Source of the DNA: Acidimicrobiaceae bacterium
Lineage (GTDB): Bacteria; Actinomycetota; Acidimicrobiia; Acidimicrobiales; RAAP-2
Direction of reading: 5' to 3'
Length of the DNA: 64,000 nucleotides
NCBI GenBank assembly: GCA_003167415.1
Contig: PMTF01000010.1
Span: 20,288 to 84,287 of the forward strand
Below are positions 31,044 through 39,424 of this stretch, one piece after another. The position numbers and the translations under genes are program-made. Under the pieces are notes generated by a model. It was not told the DNA's origin and did not search any database. It saw only the letters and a program-made list of their open reading frames with translations. The stretch's first letter is position 1, and each line of letters starts with the position of its first letter.

Positions 31044-31568
31044 ATGCCAGCAACCAAACCACTTCGTCAGACCGAGAAGAGCGCGAAGCGCTCGACTTCG
31101 GAACTGATCTCGTCCGCGCCCAATGGTCTTGATTCCATCGATCGACAGATCATCAGTCACCTACAGCGCGACGGCCGTCGCGCCTACGGGGCCATCGCCA
31201 CCGAAGTGGGACTCTCCGAAGCGGGAGTGCGTCGTCGGGTGCAACGCCTGAAGGAGTCCGGGGTGATGCAGATCGTCGCGATCACCGATCCACTGCAACT
31301 CGGCTACGGCCGCGAAGCGCTCATTGGCATTCGCGTGCACGGTGACGTTCGCCTCGTCGCCGACAAGATCGCTTCGATTGACGAAGCGAACTACGTGGTC
31401 ATGACCGCCGGCAGCTTCGACATCATCGCCGAGGTCATCGCCGTCGACGACGACGCACTGGTCCACCTCTTGAATGACTCGATTCGGAGCATTCCCGGGG
31501 TGACCGAAGTCGAGACATTTCTGTATTTGAAGCTTTCAAAGCAGACATACGTATGGGGGACCAAGTGA
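31044..31568 (+). CDS. Lrp/AsnC-family transcriptional regulator
   Basis: 174 aa. AsnC-type helix-turn-helix (LDSIDRQIISHLQRDGRRAYGAIATEVGLSEAGVRRRVQRL, about 29-69, extends over the motif) followed by the RAM ligand-binding domain ending GVTEVETFLYLKLSKQTYVWG. An N-terminal 28-residue extension is unusual but similar to regulators linked to polyamine genes. First gene of a three-gene unit; the aminotransferase overlaps its stop (GTGA). CGGGAGTGA is the ribosome site. Confidence 0.92.
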   Translation: MPATKPLRQTEKSAKRSTSELISSAPNGLDSIDRQIISHLQRDGRRAYGAIATEVGLSEAGVRRRVQRLKESGVMQIVAITDPLQLGYGREALIGIRVHGDVRLVADKIASIDEANYVVMTAGSFDIIAEVIAVDDDALVHLLNDSIRSIPGVTEVETFLYLKLSKQTYVWGTK

Positions 31569-32980
31569 CGCTGAACACCATTAGCGACGGAATCAATTTC
31601 ACGGACGAGAAACACGCGAGTCATAACTACTCCGAGCGCGCTCGGCGCCACCTCTGGCTCCAGATGTCGCGCATGGGTGCCTACGACGAGCACTCCGAAG
31701 TACCGATCATGGTGCGCGGCGAAGGCACACGGGTCTACGACGCCAACGGCACCGAGTATTTTGACGGACTCTCGGGACTCTTCACCAACATGCTCGGTCA
31801 CGGTCGCGCCGACATCGCGGCGGCGGCGGCCGAGCAGATGACCACGATGGCCTTCTTCCCCCTGTGGACCTACGCCCACCCCAAAGCCATCGAACTGGCC
31901 GAGAAGATCGCGAGCCTCGCCCCCGGTGACCTCAACCGAGTCTTCTTCACCTCCGGGGGCGCCGAAGCCAACGAGAGCGCCTGGAAACTCGCGCGTCAGT
32001 ACCACAAGATGCGCGGCGACACCGATCGCTACAAGGTCATCAGTCGCGACGTCGCCTATCACGGCACCACCATGGGCGCCCTGACGATCACCTCACTCGA
32101 GGGATACCGCCAACCATTCGAGCCGCTGGTCCCCGGCGCCGTGAAGGTCCCCGCGGTCAACTTCTATCGCGCCGAGCAGTACGGCGACGACTTCGAGGCC
32201 TTCGGACTGTGGCAGGCCCACCAGATCGAAGAGGCGATTTTGCGCGAGGGTCCCGAGACCGTCGCCGCGGTCTTCCTAGAGCCGGTCCAGAACGCCGGCG
32301 GTTGCTTCACTCCCCCGCCGAACTACTGGAAGGCGGTGCGGGAGATCTGTGACCGCTACGGCGTGATCCTCGTCTCGGACGACGTCATCTGCGCTTTCGG
32401 TCGACTCGGCACCTGGTTCGGTGGTCAGAAGTTCGACTACGTGCCCGACATCATCACGTGCGCCAAGGGCATCACGGCCGGCTACGCCCCGCTCGGCGCG
32501 ATGATCGTGTCGGATCGTCTGGCCGAGCCCTTCCAGCACGGCGACGCCTCGTTCGTTCACGGCTTCACCTGGTCCGGACACCCGGTCTCGTGTGCCGTGG
32601 CGCTCAAGAGCATCGAGATCATGGAGAACGAAAACGTGCTGGAGAACGTCCTGGCCAACGAGGACTACTTCCGTCAGAGTCTCTTGAACTTGCGCGACAT
32701 CCCCATCGTGGGCGACGTACGCGGTACGGGCTATTTCTGGGGCGTGGAACTGGTGAAGAACCAGGCGACCAAAGAGACGTGGGCCGGTGAAGACGCCGAA
32801 CGACTGCTCCGCGGTTACGTCTCGCCCGAGATGTTCCGCCGCGGTCTCATCTGCCGCTCGGACGACCGGGGTGACCCCGTGGTCCAACTCGCGCCACCGC
32901 TGATCTCTACCAGGGCCGACATCGACTTCATGGTGGGCACCATGCGCGAGGTCTTCACCGGAGCCGTCAAGTTCATCTGA
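31565..32980 (+). CDS. Class III aminotransferase, putrescine/polyamine type
   Basis: 471 aa PLP enzyme. Motifs: FTSGGAEANESAWKLARQYH, the Asp-x-x-x-x-Phe of SDDVICAFGRLG, and PLP Lys in CAKGITAGYAPLGA. Resembles SpuC/omega-amine:pyruvate aminotransferases. GTG at 31565 is chosen because GGGGGA lies 5 nt upstream and GTGA overlaps the lrp stop; an upstream ATG lacks a site. With the FAD oxidase and aldehyde dehydrogenase it would degrade diamines through aminobutanal. Confidence 0.88.
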   Translation: MTLNTISDGINFTDEKHASHNYSERARRHLWLQMSRMGAYDEHSEVPIMVRGEGTRVYDANGTEYFDGLSGLFTNMLGHGRADIAAAAAEQMTTMAFFPLWTYAHPKAIELAEKIASLAPGDLNRVFFTSGGAEANESAWKLARQYHKMRGDTDRYKVISRDVAYHGTTMGALTITSLEGYRQPFEPLVPGAVKVPAVNFYRAEQYGDDFEAFGLWQAHQIEEAILREGPETVAAVFLEPVQNAGGCFTPPPNYWKAVREICDRYGVILVSDDVICAFGRLGTWFGGQKFDYVPDIITCAKGITAGYAPLGAMIVSDRLAEPFQHGDASFVHGFTWSGHPVSCAVALKSIEIMENENVLENVLANEDYFRQSLLNLRDIPIVGDVRGTGYFWGVELVKNQATKETWAGEDAERLLRGYVSPEMFRRGLICRSDDRGDPVVQLAPPLISTRADIDFMVGTMREVFTGAVKFI

Positions 32981-32982
32981 TC

Positions 32983-34371
32983 GTGTCGCCATCGCAGTCA
33001 CTGTGGTGGTCGTCACTCGAGCGCCCAGTCACGCCCCGGCCGGCGCTGCGACGTCATCTGGACGTCGACGTTGCGATCGTCGGCGGCGGCTTCACCGGTC
33101 TCTGGACCGCGCGAGAACTGCTGCGCCGAGACCCCACGCTTCGCGTCGCGGTACTCGAGAAAGTGGTCTGCGGATTCGGCGCGTCGGGACGAAACGGCGG
33201 GTGGGCCTCGGGACTCTTTCCGATGAGTAACGCCAGTGTCATCCGGCGTTACGGCCGAGAGTCCTTCGACCACCAGCGACACCTACTCCAAGAGGCCGTC
33301 GTCGAACTCGGGTCCTCGGCGCGCGAGGACGGCATCGACGCGCGCTTCGTGCACGGTGGCACGATGAAGTTCGCTCGCAGTGATGTCCAAGTCGCGCGAC
33401 TCGCCGAGGAGATCTCGTCGTCGCGCGATGAGGGCCTCGGCGAGGAAGATCTCGCCTGGATCGAGGGGACGGACCTCGACGGGCACGGTCGCGTGGCCGG
33501 TGCGCTTGGCGCGACGTATTCTCCGCACTGTGCACGGATCGACCCCGCGCGACTGGTTCGGGGACTGTGCGACGTCGTGGAGCACCTCGGCGCCATGATC
33601 TTCGAGAACACTGCGGTCACGCGAATCATCCCGGGCCGTCTCGGCCGTCAGGCGGAGGTCGTCACGATCGGGGCGAACGTGCACGCCGACGTCGTCGTGC
33701 GAGCCACCGAGGGATTCACGCCGAACCTGCCGCACGAGCGTCGCTCCGTCGTGCCCCTGTACTCCTTGATGATCGCCACCGAACCGCTCGCGAAGGACTT
33801 CTGGGATGACGTCGGTTTCGCGCACTACGAAACCTTCGCCGACGATCGCCACCTCATCATCTACGGCCAGCGCACGAGTGACGACCGGATCGCCTTCGGG
33901 GGCCGTGGTGCGCCCTATCACTTCGGATCCTCCGTCGAACCGGGTTTCGACACCGATCAAAGGGTCTTCGACAAGCTCGAAGTCACGTTGCGTGAGCTCT
34001 TTCCGACGTTGGACGCCTCGATCACCCACGCCTGGGGCGGCCCCCTCGCGATGCCCCGGGACCATTCGCCGTTCGTGCGCGTCGACTTCGAGTCGGGCCT
34101 CGCCGCCGCGGGCGGTTACACCGGTGACGGCGTCGTGCTCAGCCACGTAGCCGCGACCGCGCTCGCCGATCTGATCACGCGACCGGATAGCGAGACCGCC
34201 TTTACCCGCCTGCCCTTCGTGCAACGCTCGGGGCGTCGCTGGGAGTTCGAACCCTTTCGCTGGATCGGCATCAACGCGGGGCTTTTCCTCGCCGGCTGGG
34301 CCGACCGCGTCGAAGCGAAGCACGCCCGGGTGAGCCGCGCGAGTCGTTGGCTCGATCACCTCGTCGACTGA
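32983..34371 (+). CDS. FAD-dependent amine oxidoreductase (DAO/PuuB-like)
   Basis: 462 aa. N-terminal dinucleotide site VAIVGGGFTGLWTARELLRRD, then GASGRNGGWASG, the DAO-family FAD-binding segment also found in gamma-glutamylputrescine oxidase. C-terminal GGYTGDGVVLSHV contacts FAD. Begins with GTG 2 nt after the aminotransferase stop, so same transcript. Probably oxidises an amine or N-substituted amine in polyamine breakdown; no gamma-glutamylputrescine synthetase is present in the window. Confidence 0.86.
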   Translation: MSPSQSLWWSSLERPVTPRPALRRHLDVDVAIVGGGFTGLWTARELLRRDPTLRVAVLEKVVCGFGASGRNGGWASGLFPMSNASVIRRYGRESFDHQRHLLQEAVVELGSSAREDGIDARFVHGGTMKFARSDVQVARLAEEISSSRDEGLGEEDLAWIEGTDLDGHGRVAGALGATYSPHCARIDPARLVRGLCDVVEHLGAMIFENTAVTRIIPGRLGRQAEVVTIGANVHADVVVRATEGFTPNLPHERRSVVPLYSLMIATEPLAKDFWDDVGFAHYETFADDRHLIIYGQRTSDDRIAFGGRGAPYHFGSSVEPGFDTDQRVFDKLEVTLRELFPTLDASITHAWGGPLAMPRDHSPFVRVDFESGLAAAGGYTGDGVVLSHVAATALADLITRPDSETAFTRLPFVQRSGRRWEFEPFRWIGINAGLFLAGWADRVEAKHARVSRASRWLDHLVD

Positions 34372-34374
34372 GGT

Positions 34375-35022
34375 CTAGCGAAGAATGTTGACCGCGCGCG
34401 CCGCGACCACGGCGATGGTGACGAAGGACACGATCGATTCGCCCGCGAACAGCACCTTCATGCGAACCGAGAGGGGCATGGCGTCGGCCGGCGCGAAACT
34501 CGTGCCGTTCGCCAGCGAGGTGTAGAGGTAGTCAATGAAATTAGGGCGCCAGTCCTCGGGCGCCATGTCGGGGTTCTCCATTTGCGGGAACTGCAGATCG
34601 GGCATCAGTTTCTCGCCCGAGGCACGACGATGAGGTCCCCCGCGATCGACCTCCCAGAACCAGAGACCGTAGACAATGACGTTCGTGATCCACACTGCGA
34701 CCGCCGAAAAGATCAACGCTCGTCCTTGAGAAACGTGGCCCGCCAACAAGTGATGCACGAGCAGCACCAACGAGGTGACGTTGGCCAGGGTGACCAAAGC
34801 AATGAGGCCAATCGTGGCGTGGCGAATCCACACGCTCTCGTCGGGGTGACGATGCTTTCGCGCCGAGAGCGGGGCCAGCGGCAGGGCCACCAGTACCGGC
34901 ACCAGCCAGTGCGGTCCCACGACCAATCGACTGGGCAGCGCGACGTAGAGCGCGACGCACGCGACCAGGGCGAGTGACGCGGGCCAGCGAGGCTCGGCTC
35001 TGACGCGGCTCACGGCGCTCAA
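34375..35022 (-). CDS. DUF1345 membrane protein
   Basis: 215 aa with five hydrophobic helices and the family segment FIDYLYTSLANGTSFAPADAMPLSVRMK. Function unknown. Its ATG overlaps the stop of the upstream secreted-protein gene by 4 nt. It ends 3 nt from the convergent FAD oxidase stop. Confidence 0.85.
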   Translation of the reverse strand: MSAVSRVRAEPRWPASLALVACVALYVALPSRLVVGPHWLVPVLVALPLAPLSARKHRHPDESVWIRHATIGLIALVTLANVTSLVLLVHHLLAGHVSQGRALIFSAVAVWITNVIVYGLWFWEVDRGGPHRRASGEKLMPDLQFPQMENPDMAPEDWRPNFIDYLYTSLANGTSFAPADAMPLSVRMKVLFAGESIVSFVTIAVVAARAVNILR

Positions 35023-35822
35023 CTTACCTGCGCGGTCCCTTGGCCCAACGACGCCAGGTTGTCGGGCAGTAACAACGTGGCGATTGACGTCGAGAAAAGT
35101 TGGCGAATCGAGGAGACCTTGACGGCATTGACGTCGCTCGCCGATGGAGCGGTGATCGTCGTTGGCTTGTTGTACGAGAGGACCTGCAGCGTGATCTTGC
35201 TCATGTCGTGTCTCGAACGTGAGGTCATCGTCGCGCCGGTCACCTCGCCGCCACTGCCGGTCGTGATGGTGATATCGAGCGAGCCGAGGACCGTCTTCTT
35301 CGGGGTTCCCAGCACGTTGCTCAAGGCGACGTCGTTGCTCGAAAAGTCATACGTCGTGGAGTACCCGCTCGTGGTGACCGTCTTGTGGTCGAAGCTCTTG
35401 ATCAAATTGAGGTCCGGCGCCGGTTGCGTCATCTCGAGCGCGATACCGAAAAACGACGGCGCGTGTTCGTCGATCTCGAGCCACTTGCCCGACGAGATGT
35501 CGGCCGCCTCGGCATAAAGGTGATTGCCGACCAGTCGAAGTTCGACCGAGGTCTGGGTAAACAGCAACGGAAACTGCACGATCGCCTCGGCGCGCGACGT
35601 GTCGAAATTGACGTTGATGGTCGCCGAGACGGTGTACGCCTGACCGTTGGACACGGACATGAGCAGACTCGCCGAACGCGGTGGCACCCCGTTCAAGACC
35701 AGCGGGTCCTTGGGAATGCCCGAGGGATTCGGGTCGGTGGCGGCGAGCACGACCCCCAGGAACGTAAGGGCGGAGGCAAAACAGGCGAGCGCGATTCCCG
35801 ACGATTTCTTGAACGCGGCCAT
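35019..35822 (-). CDS. Secreted protein, possibly LolA/LppX-like fold
   Basis: 267 aa. N-terminal hydrophobic signal (about 8-28, ALACFASALTFLGVVLAA) without a typical lipobox, then mostly beta-strand sequence (YTVSATINVNF, SVELRLVGNHLYAEAADISSGKWLEID), reminiscent of lipoprotein carriers of the LppX/LprG kind. No named family recognised; a role in envelope lipid handling is only a guess. Co-transcribed with the DUF1345 gene. Confidence 0.62.
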   Translation of the reverse strand: MAAFKKSSGIALACFASALTFLGVVLAATDPNPSGIPKDPLVLNGVPPRSASLLMSVSNGQAYTVSATINVNFDTSRAEAIVQFPLLFTQTSVELRLVGNHLYAEAADISSGKWLEIDEHAPSFFGIALEMTQPAPDLNLIKSFDHKTVTTSGYSTTYDFSSNDVALSNVLGTPKKTVLGSLDITITTGSGGEVTGATMTSRSRHDMSKITLQVLSYNKPTTITAPSASDVNAVKVSSIRQLFSTSIATLLLPDNLASLGQGTAQVS

Positions 35823-35834
35823 TGGAACACCTTA
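35823..35834 (-). promoter_or_regulatory. Leaderless -10 element of the secreted-protein gene
   Basis: TAAGGT, GTTCCA, ATG. Confidence 0.58.
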
Positions 35835-35863
35835 ACTGTTCGAAATTTTCACTCCGGAGCCGT

Positions 35864-36838
35864 TCAGGCCAGTGGCTCTTGCAGTATCTCCAGTAGTAGT
35901 TCCAGCGAGATGTTGCGACCGCTCGCGATGAAGCCGATGCGCGAGGTCGCGTCGTCGATCAGGTCGTTCGTTATCGCCGCGTACGACGCCGACGCCGATC
36001 CCTCGATCACGATGCCGTTGTTCTCCGCCGCTTCGCGAACGGCTCGACGAATATCAATCTCGGGCACCAAGACGAGGGGGATGTCGTGCGACGCGATCAG
36101 TTCATTGGTCACCGATCCGTCGTCGCCGCCGCCCGCGAGTCCGTCGGCGATCGTGGGACGGTGCACCACCTCGGCCATGGTCGCGCCGCGCAACACGTGA
36201 TACAGCGCAGCGCTCTCGTTCGGTTGCACGCCGGTGACGCGAATGTCCGAACGCCCGTGCGCGTCGCGGGAGATGAGCGCACCGGAGAGGAGTCCACCGC
36301 CGCCCACCGAGATGACGAGGTGCTCGAGCTCGGGCGCCTGGAGCAGTATCTCGTCGAAGACGGTCGACTGTCCGGCGATAACGTCCGAGTTATTGAACGG
36401 CGAGATGAAGCGAATTGATCGCTCGTCGGCCAACGCCAGGCCGTGGGCCTGCGCCTCGTCGAATGACGATCCGAATTGGATCAGTTCGATCATGTAATTG
36501 CCCAGTTTTTTTACCTTGGCGGCCGAAGCGTTCTGGGGAACCACGACCGTCGCGGGAACGCCCAGCGCGGAGGAGGCGTAGGCGACGCCCAGTCCGTGAT
36601 TGCCGGCCGACGCGGTGATCACGGCGCCGTTGGGATCGTCACGCCGTGCGGCGTCGACCGCGGCCAACGCACCTCGGACCTTGAACGACCCCGTGGGTTG
36701 GAAGCTTTCCATCTTCACCAGTACCGGTCGCCCGCGCAACGAAAGTGTGATGGTGGGCGTCGCGATGAGGTGATCGGCAATGACGCGTCGCGCCGCTTCA
36801 ATTTGCTCGACGCTCGGGGGCAAGACCTGACGAATCAT
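35864..36838 (-). CDS. PLP-dependent threonine/serine dehydratase
   Basis: 324 aa fold-II enzyme deaminating threonine or serine to 2-oxobutanoate or pyruvate. PLP Lys in FQPTGSFKVRGAL, ASAGNHGLGVAYA substrate loop and the phosphate-binding SVGGGGLLSG. Lacks the C-terminal ACT domain of biosynthetic IlvA, so it is the catabolic TdcB-like form and is probably not feedback-controlled by isoleucine. Serine racemase activity is an alternative. Confidence 0.9.
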   Translation of the reverse strand: MIRQVLPPSVEQIEAARRVIADHLIATPTITLSLRGRPVLVKMESFQPTGSFKVRGALAAVDAARRDDPNGAVITASAGNHGLGVAYASSALGVPATVVVPQNASAAKVKKLGNYMIELIQFGSSFDEAQAHGLALADERSIRFISPFNNSDVIAGQSTVFDEILLQAPELEHLVISVGGGGLLSGALISRDAHGRSDIRVTGVQPNESAALYHVLRGATMAEVVHRPTIADGLAGGGDDGSVTNELIASHDIPLVLVPEIDIRRAVREAAENNGIVIEGSASASYAAITNDLIDDATSRIGFIASGRNISLELLLEILQEPLA

Positions 36839-36851
36839 CGTTGACAGCCTA
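36839..36851 (-). promoter_or_regulatory. Leaderless -10 element of the dehydratase gene
   Basis: TAGGCT, seven nucleotides, ATG. Confidence 0.52.
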
Positions 36852-36884
36852 CAGTGCTCGATTTCTCGCTTTTCTACGGTCAGG

Positions 36885-36896
36885 TAAGGTCATCGA
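36885..36896 (+). promoter_or_regulatory. Leaderless -10 element of the CadD-like gene
   Basis: TAAGGT, CATCGA, GTG. Confidence 0.58.
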
Positions 36897-37463
36897 GTGC
36901 ACACGATTCTCAGTGTCATTGTCGTGGCCGTCCTCGCGTTTGTCGGAACGATGTTCGACAATTTCTTCGCCTTCGCCGCGCAATTGATCGTCACGGAAAA
37001 AAAGCGCTTCCGTCGTGTGAGTTACGCCCAGGCCCTCGGTGTCGCCACACTGCTCGTTCTCGCCGGGGGCATCGGATCCCTGCTCACCCCGATTCCCCTT
37101 CCGTGGATCGGACTTCTCTGTTTGGCTCCGTGGGCTCTGGCGTGGTACGCGTGGCGACACCGCGACAGAGCGCCGCACGAGGTCTTTCGACGAGGTGCGC
37201 TCACCACCTTCGTGGTGACGTTGGCCCTCGGCGGCGACAACCTCGCCGTATGGATCCCCCTGCTTCGCGCCGACGGGATCGCCCACGCCTTCGTGACCGT
37301 CGTGATATTCGCCGCCATGGAACTGTTGTTCATAGTCAGCGCTCAGTGGATCAGCGGCCGACCCGGCCTCGTCGCGTGGGGCACGAAACACGCGCCGTTA
37401 TTTCTACCGTGGCTGTACTTCAGTCTCGGCGTCTTGATCTTGATCGAATGTGGTTCGCTGTAG
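36897..37463 (+). CDS. CadD-family cadmium/cation transporter
   Basis: 188 aa, about five membrane helices, with the family's acidic motifs TMFDNFFAFAAQ in helix 1 and ALGGDNLAVWIPL in helix 4, expected to handle cations. CadD proteins confer cadmium resistance or move other cations or amines. No metal regulator is adjacent. Single gene. Confidence 0.82.
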   Translation: MHTILSVIVVAVLAFVGTMFDNFFAFAAQLIVTEKKRFRRVSYAQALGVATLLVLAGGIGSLLTPIPLPWIGLLCLAPWALAWYAWRHRDRAPHEVFRRGALTTFVVTLALGGDNLAVWIPLLRADGIAHAFVTVVIFAAMELLFIVSAQWISGRPGLVAWGTKHAPLFLPWLYFSLGVLILIECGSL

Positions 37464-37534
37464 CGCGTATTGCGGTTATCCCTGTCCTTGGCCTTATCGC
37501 TTCGCGCGTCGATGCAACATTGCTTAACTTCGGT

Positions 37535-38092
37535 TCAAAAGATGAACGGCAGGAGCATCTTGGTCGAGCGCTTATACGCCGGGTAGGTGTCGGGGAACCG
37601 CTCGGTCAGGTAGCGCTCCTCGACGATCGCGCTGTAGATGAAGTAGACCCCGGCGAGCGCCACGGCAATCAGCCACGACCAGCTCAGCGCTACCGCGGTG
37701 CCGATACCCGCGACCAAAATTCCGGTGTAGATGGGATGGCGAACCAGTCGGTACGGACCGCTGGTCACCAACTCCGGGTCGTCCTTGCGTGACATCGGAG
37801 TACCCCAGTTGCGACCGAGGTGCACGCGGGCCCAGATGGCGAATCCGAGTCCAACCGCGAAGAGGACGAGCCCGAGAGCTGCGCGTAACGGATCCGAATT
37901 GAGACCGCGATTCCGGAAGGCTCCCAATCGAATCAGGAGGAGTGCGAGGACGACGATGAGCGCCCTGATCCGCAGTTCGCGGCCCCACGACAAGCGCCCC
38001 TTCTTCATGGAGAAAGCTGCCACCAGCCAGTAAATCCAGAACGCCGTCCATCCGAAAGCGAAAACGAGCTCGATCGCGTGCATGCGACTCAT
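37535..38092 (-). CDS. ICMT-family membrane methyltransferase
   Basis: 185 aa, about four helices. The C-terminal pattern SGPYRLVRHPIYTGILVAGIG...AIVEERYLTERFPDTYPAYKRSTKMLLPFIF is that of isoprenylcysteine carboxyl methyltransferase-like (PEMT/ICMT) enzymes, which use S-adenosylmethionine. Bacterial substrates are unknown. Two nearby ATGs (38092, 38083) are possible starts; neither has a good ribosome site. Confidence 0.85.
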   Translation of the reverse strand: MSRMHAIELVFAFGWTAFWIYWLVAAFSMKKGRLSWGRELRIRALIVVLALLLIRLGAFRNRGLNSDPLRAALGLVLFAVGLGFAIWARVHLGRNWGTPMSRKDDPELVTSGPYRLVRHPIYTGILVAGIGTAVALSWSWLIAVALAGVYFIYSAIVEERYLTERFPDTYPAYKRSTKMLLPFIF

Positions 38093-38187
38093 ATTTCCAC
38101 ACGCACTTCGCGGGATGCCTTGCGTCGCATTTTCGTGCGGCTCGATCTTGGCCCAACCGAATCTCGTCGCCACGAACTCAACGTGAC

Positions 38188-38199
38188 TAGCGTTGAACG
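38188..38199 (+). promoter_or_regulatory. Leaderless -10 element of MFS gene at 38200
   Basis: TAGCGT, TGAACG, GTG. Confidence 0.58.
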
Positions 38200-39357
38200 G
38201 TGGCCCAAAGCACTCCTCAACAGACTCTGCGACGCCTCACCATCATCGTGGCGATCCAGTGGATGGGCGCCACCTTGGGTCTTCCGCTACTTCCGCTGTT
38301 CCTCGAGCACCGCGGGGGCGTGCCCACGATCATCGGATTCATCATGGCGTCGTTCTTCGTGGCCGGCGTCGTCACCCAGTTCTTTCTGGGACGACTGGCC
38401 GACCGATTCGGCCGACGTCCGGTGCTCATCTACAGCCTCATCGCCTACGGCATCGCCAGCACGGCGTACCTCCTCCCGGTCTCCGCACCGTGGTTCGCCC
38501 TCGCGCGAGCAGTCCAGGGGGCGTCGGCCGGCGCGATCGAGGTGGCGTCGATGTCGGCCGTGGCGGCCCTCTTTTCTGAGAGCGAACGTGGTCGAGCGAT
38601 TTCGCGCATCATCGCCGCGCAATTGCTCGGGCTCGCACTCGGACCAATAGCGGGCGTCGTGGTATCAGTGAACAGCCTTGGTTGGGCCTTCTTCGCAGCC
38701 GGCATGATCAGCTTCGTCGCGGCGATCGTCACGTACCGAACGAACTTGGGCGACCGAGCGTTCGATCCGACGCCGCTGCCCAAGTTGCAGTGGAGCCCGC
38801 AACTCACGGGTGCCCTGGTGGCCGCCAGCGCCAGTGGTCTCGTCATCGGCGTCTACGAAGCCTGTTGGAGCCTGTTAATGCACGCCCACCACGCTTCGAC
38901 GTTGCAGATCCGCCTGAGCTGGACAATCTTCTGTCTCCCCTTCGTGGCCCTCAGTGGCATCGGGGGATGGTTGGCTGATCACGCCAATCGTCGCTACGTC
39001 GCCCTCGCCGGATTGCTGAACGGAGCGCTCTTTCTCTCCATCTATCCGCATATTCACAACAACGACCTCATTTTGTTCATGGGGTCACTGGAGTCCATTG
39101 GCGCCGCAATGTCGGCGCCGTCCATTTCGTCGCTGATGAGCCAAGGGGCGGTCCATCGCGAACTCAGTCGGCGCCAGGGCCTCTACGCGACCTCGAATAC
39201 AGCGGCACTCGCCGTCGCCGCCGGGACCTCTGGATTCCTCTTCACGATCAATTCGGCGCTTCCCTTTACGCTGCTCGCCGTCGTCTCGGCAGTCTTCGGA
39301 CTGACGACACTTTGGTGGTGGCGCGACGTGACGGGCAACATCACCGAAACCGCATGA
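38200..39357 (+). CDS. MFS transporter (MFS_1, multidrug-type)
   Basis: 385 aa, 12 predicted helices. The cytoplasmic loop LGRLADRFGRRPVLI is the MFS motif A; FSESERGRAISRI links helices 4 and 5. Similar to DHA1-type multidrug exporters (YfmO/MdtG-like); substrate unknown. Followed by a clear terminator. Confidence 0.87.
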   Translation: MAQSTPQQTLRRLTIIVAIQWMGATLGLPLLPLFLEHRGGVPTIIGFIMASFFVAGVVTQFFLGRLADRFGRRPVLIYSLIAYGIASTAYLLPVSAPWFALARAVQGASAGAIEVASMSAVAALFSESERGRAISRIIAAQLLGLALGPIAGVVVSVNSLGWAFFAAGMISFVAAIVTYRTNLGDRAFDPTPLPKLQWSPQLTGALVAASASGLVIGVYEACWSLLMHAHHASTLQIRLSWTIFCLPFVALSGIGGWLADHANRRYVALAGLLNGALFLSIYPHIHNNDLILFMGSLESIGAAMSAPSISSLMSQGAVHRELSRRQGLYATSNTAALAVAAGTSGFLFTINSALPFTLLAVVSAVFGLTTLWWWRDVTGNITETA

Positions 39358-39366
39358 TCATGTGGC

Positions 39367-39395
39367 AAAAGGGGGCGGCTCTCGCCGCCCCTTTT
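39367..39395. terminator. Bidirectional intrinsic terminator
   Basis: AAAA-G-GGGGCGGC, TCTC loop, GCCGCCCC-TTTT: an 8-bp GC stem extended by A-U pairs with U-tracts in both directions, between the convergent MFS and solute-binding-protein genes. Confidence 0.85.
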
Positions 39396-39424
39396 GTTAG
39401 TTCTTCAGTTGGTAGCTACAGCAA

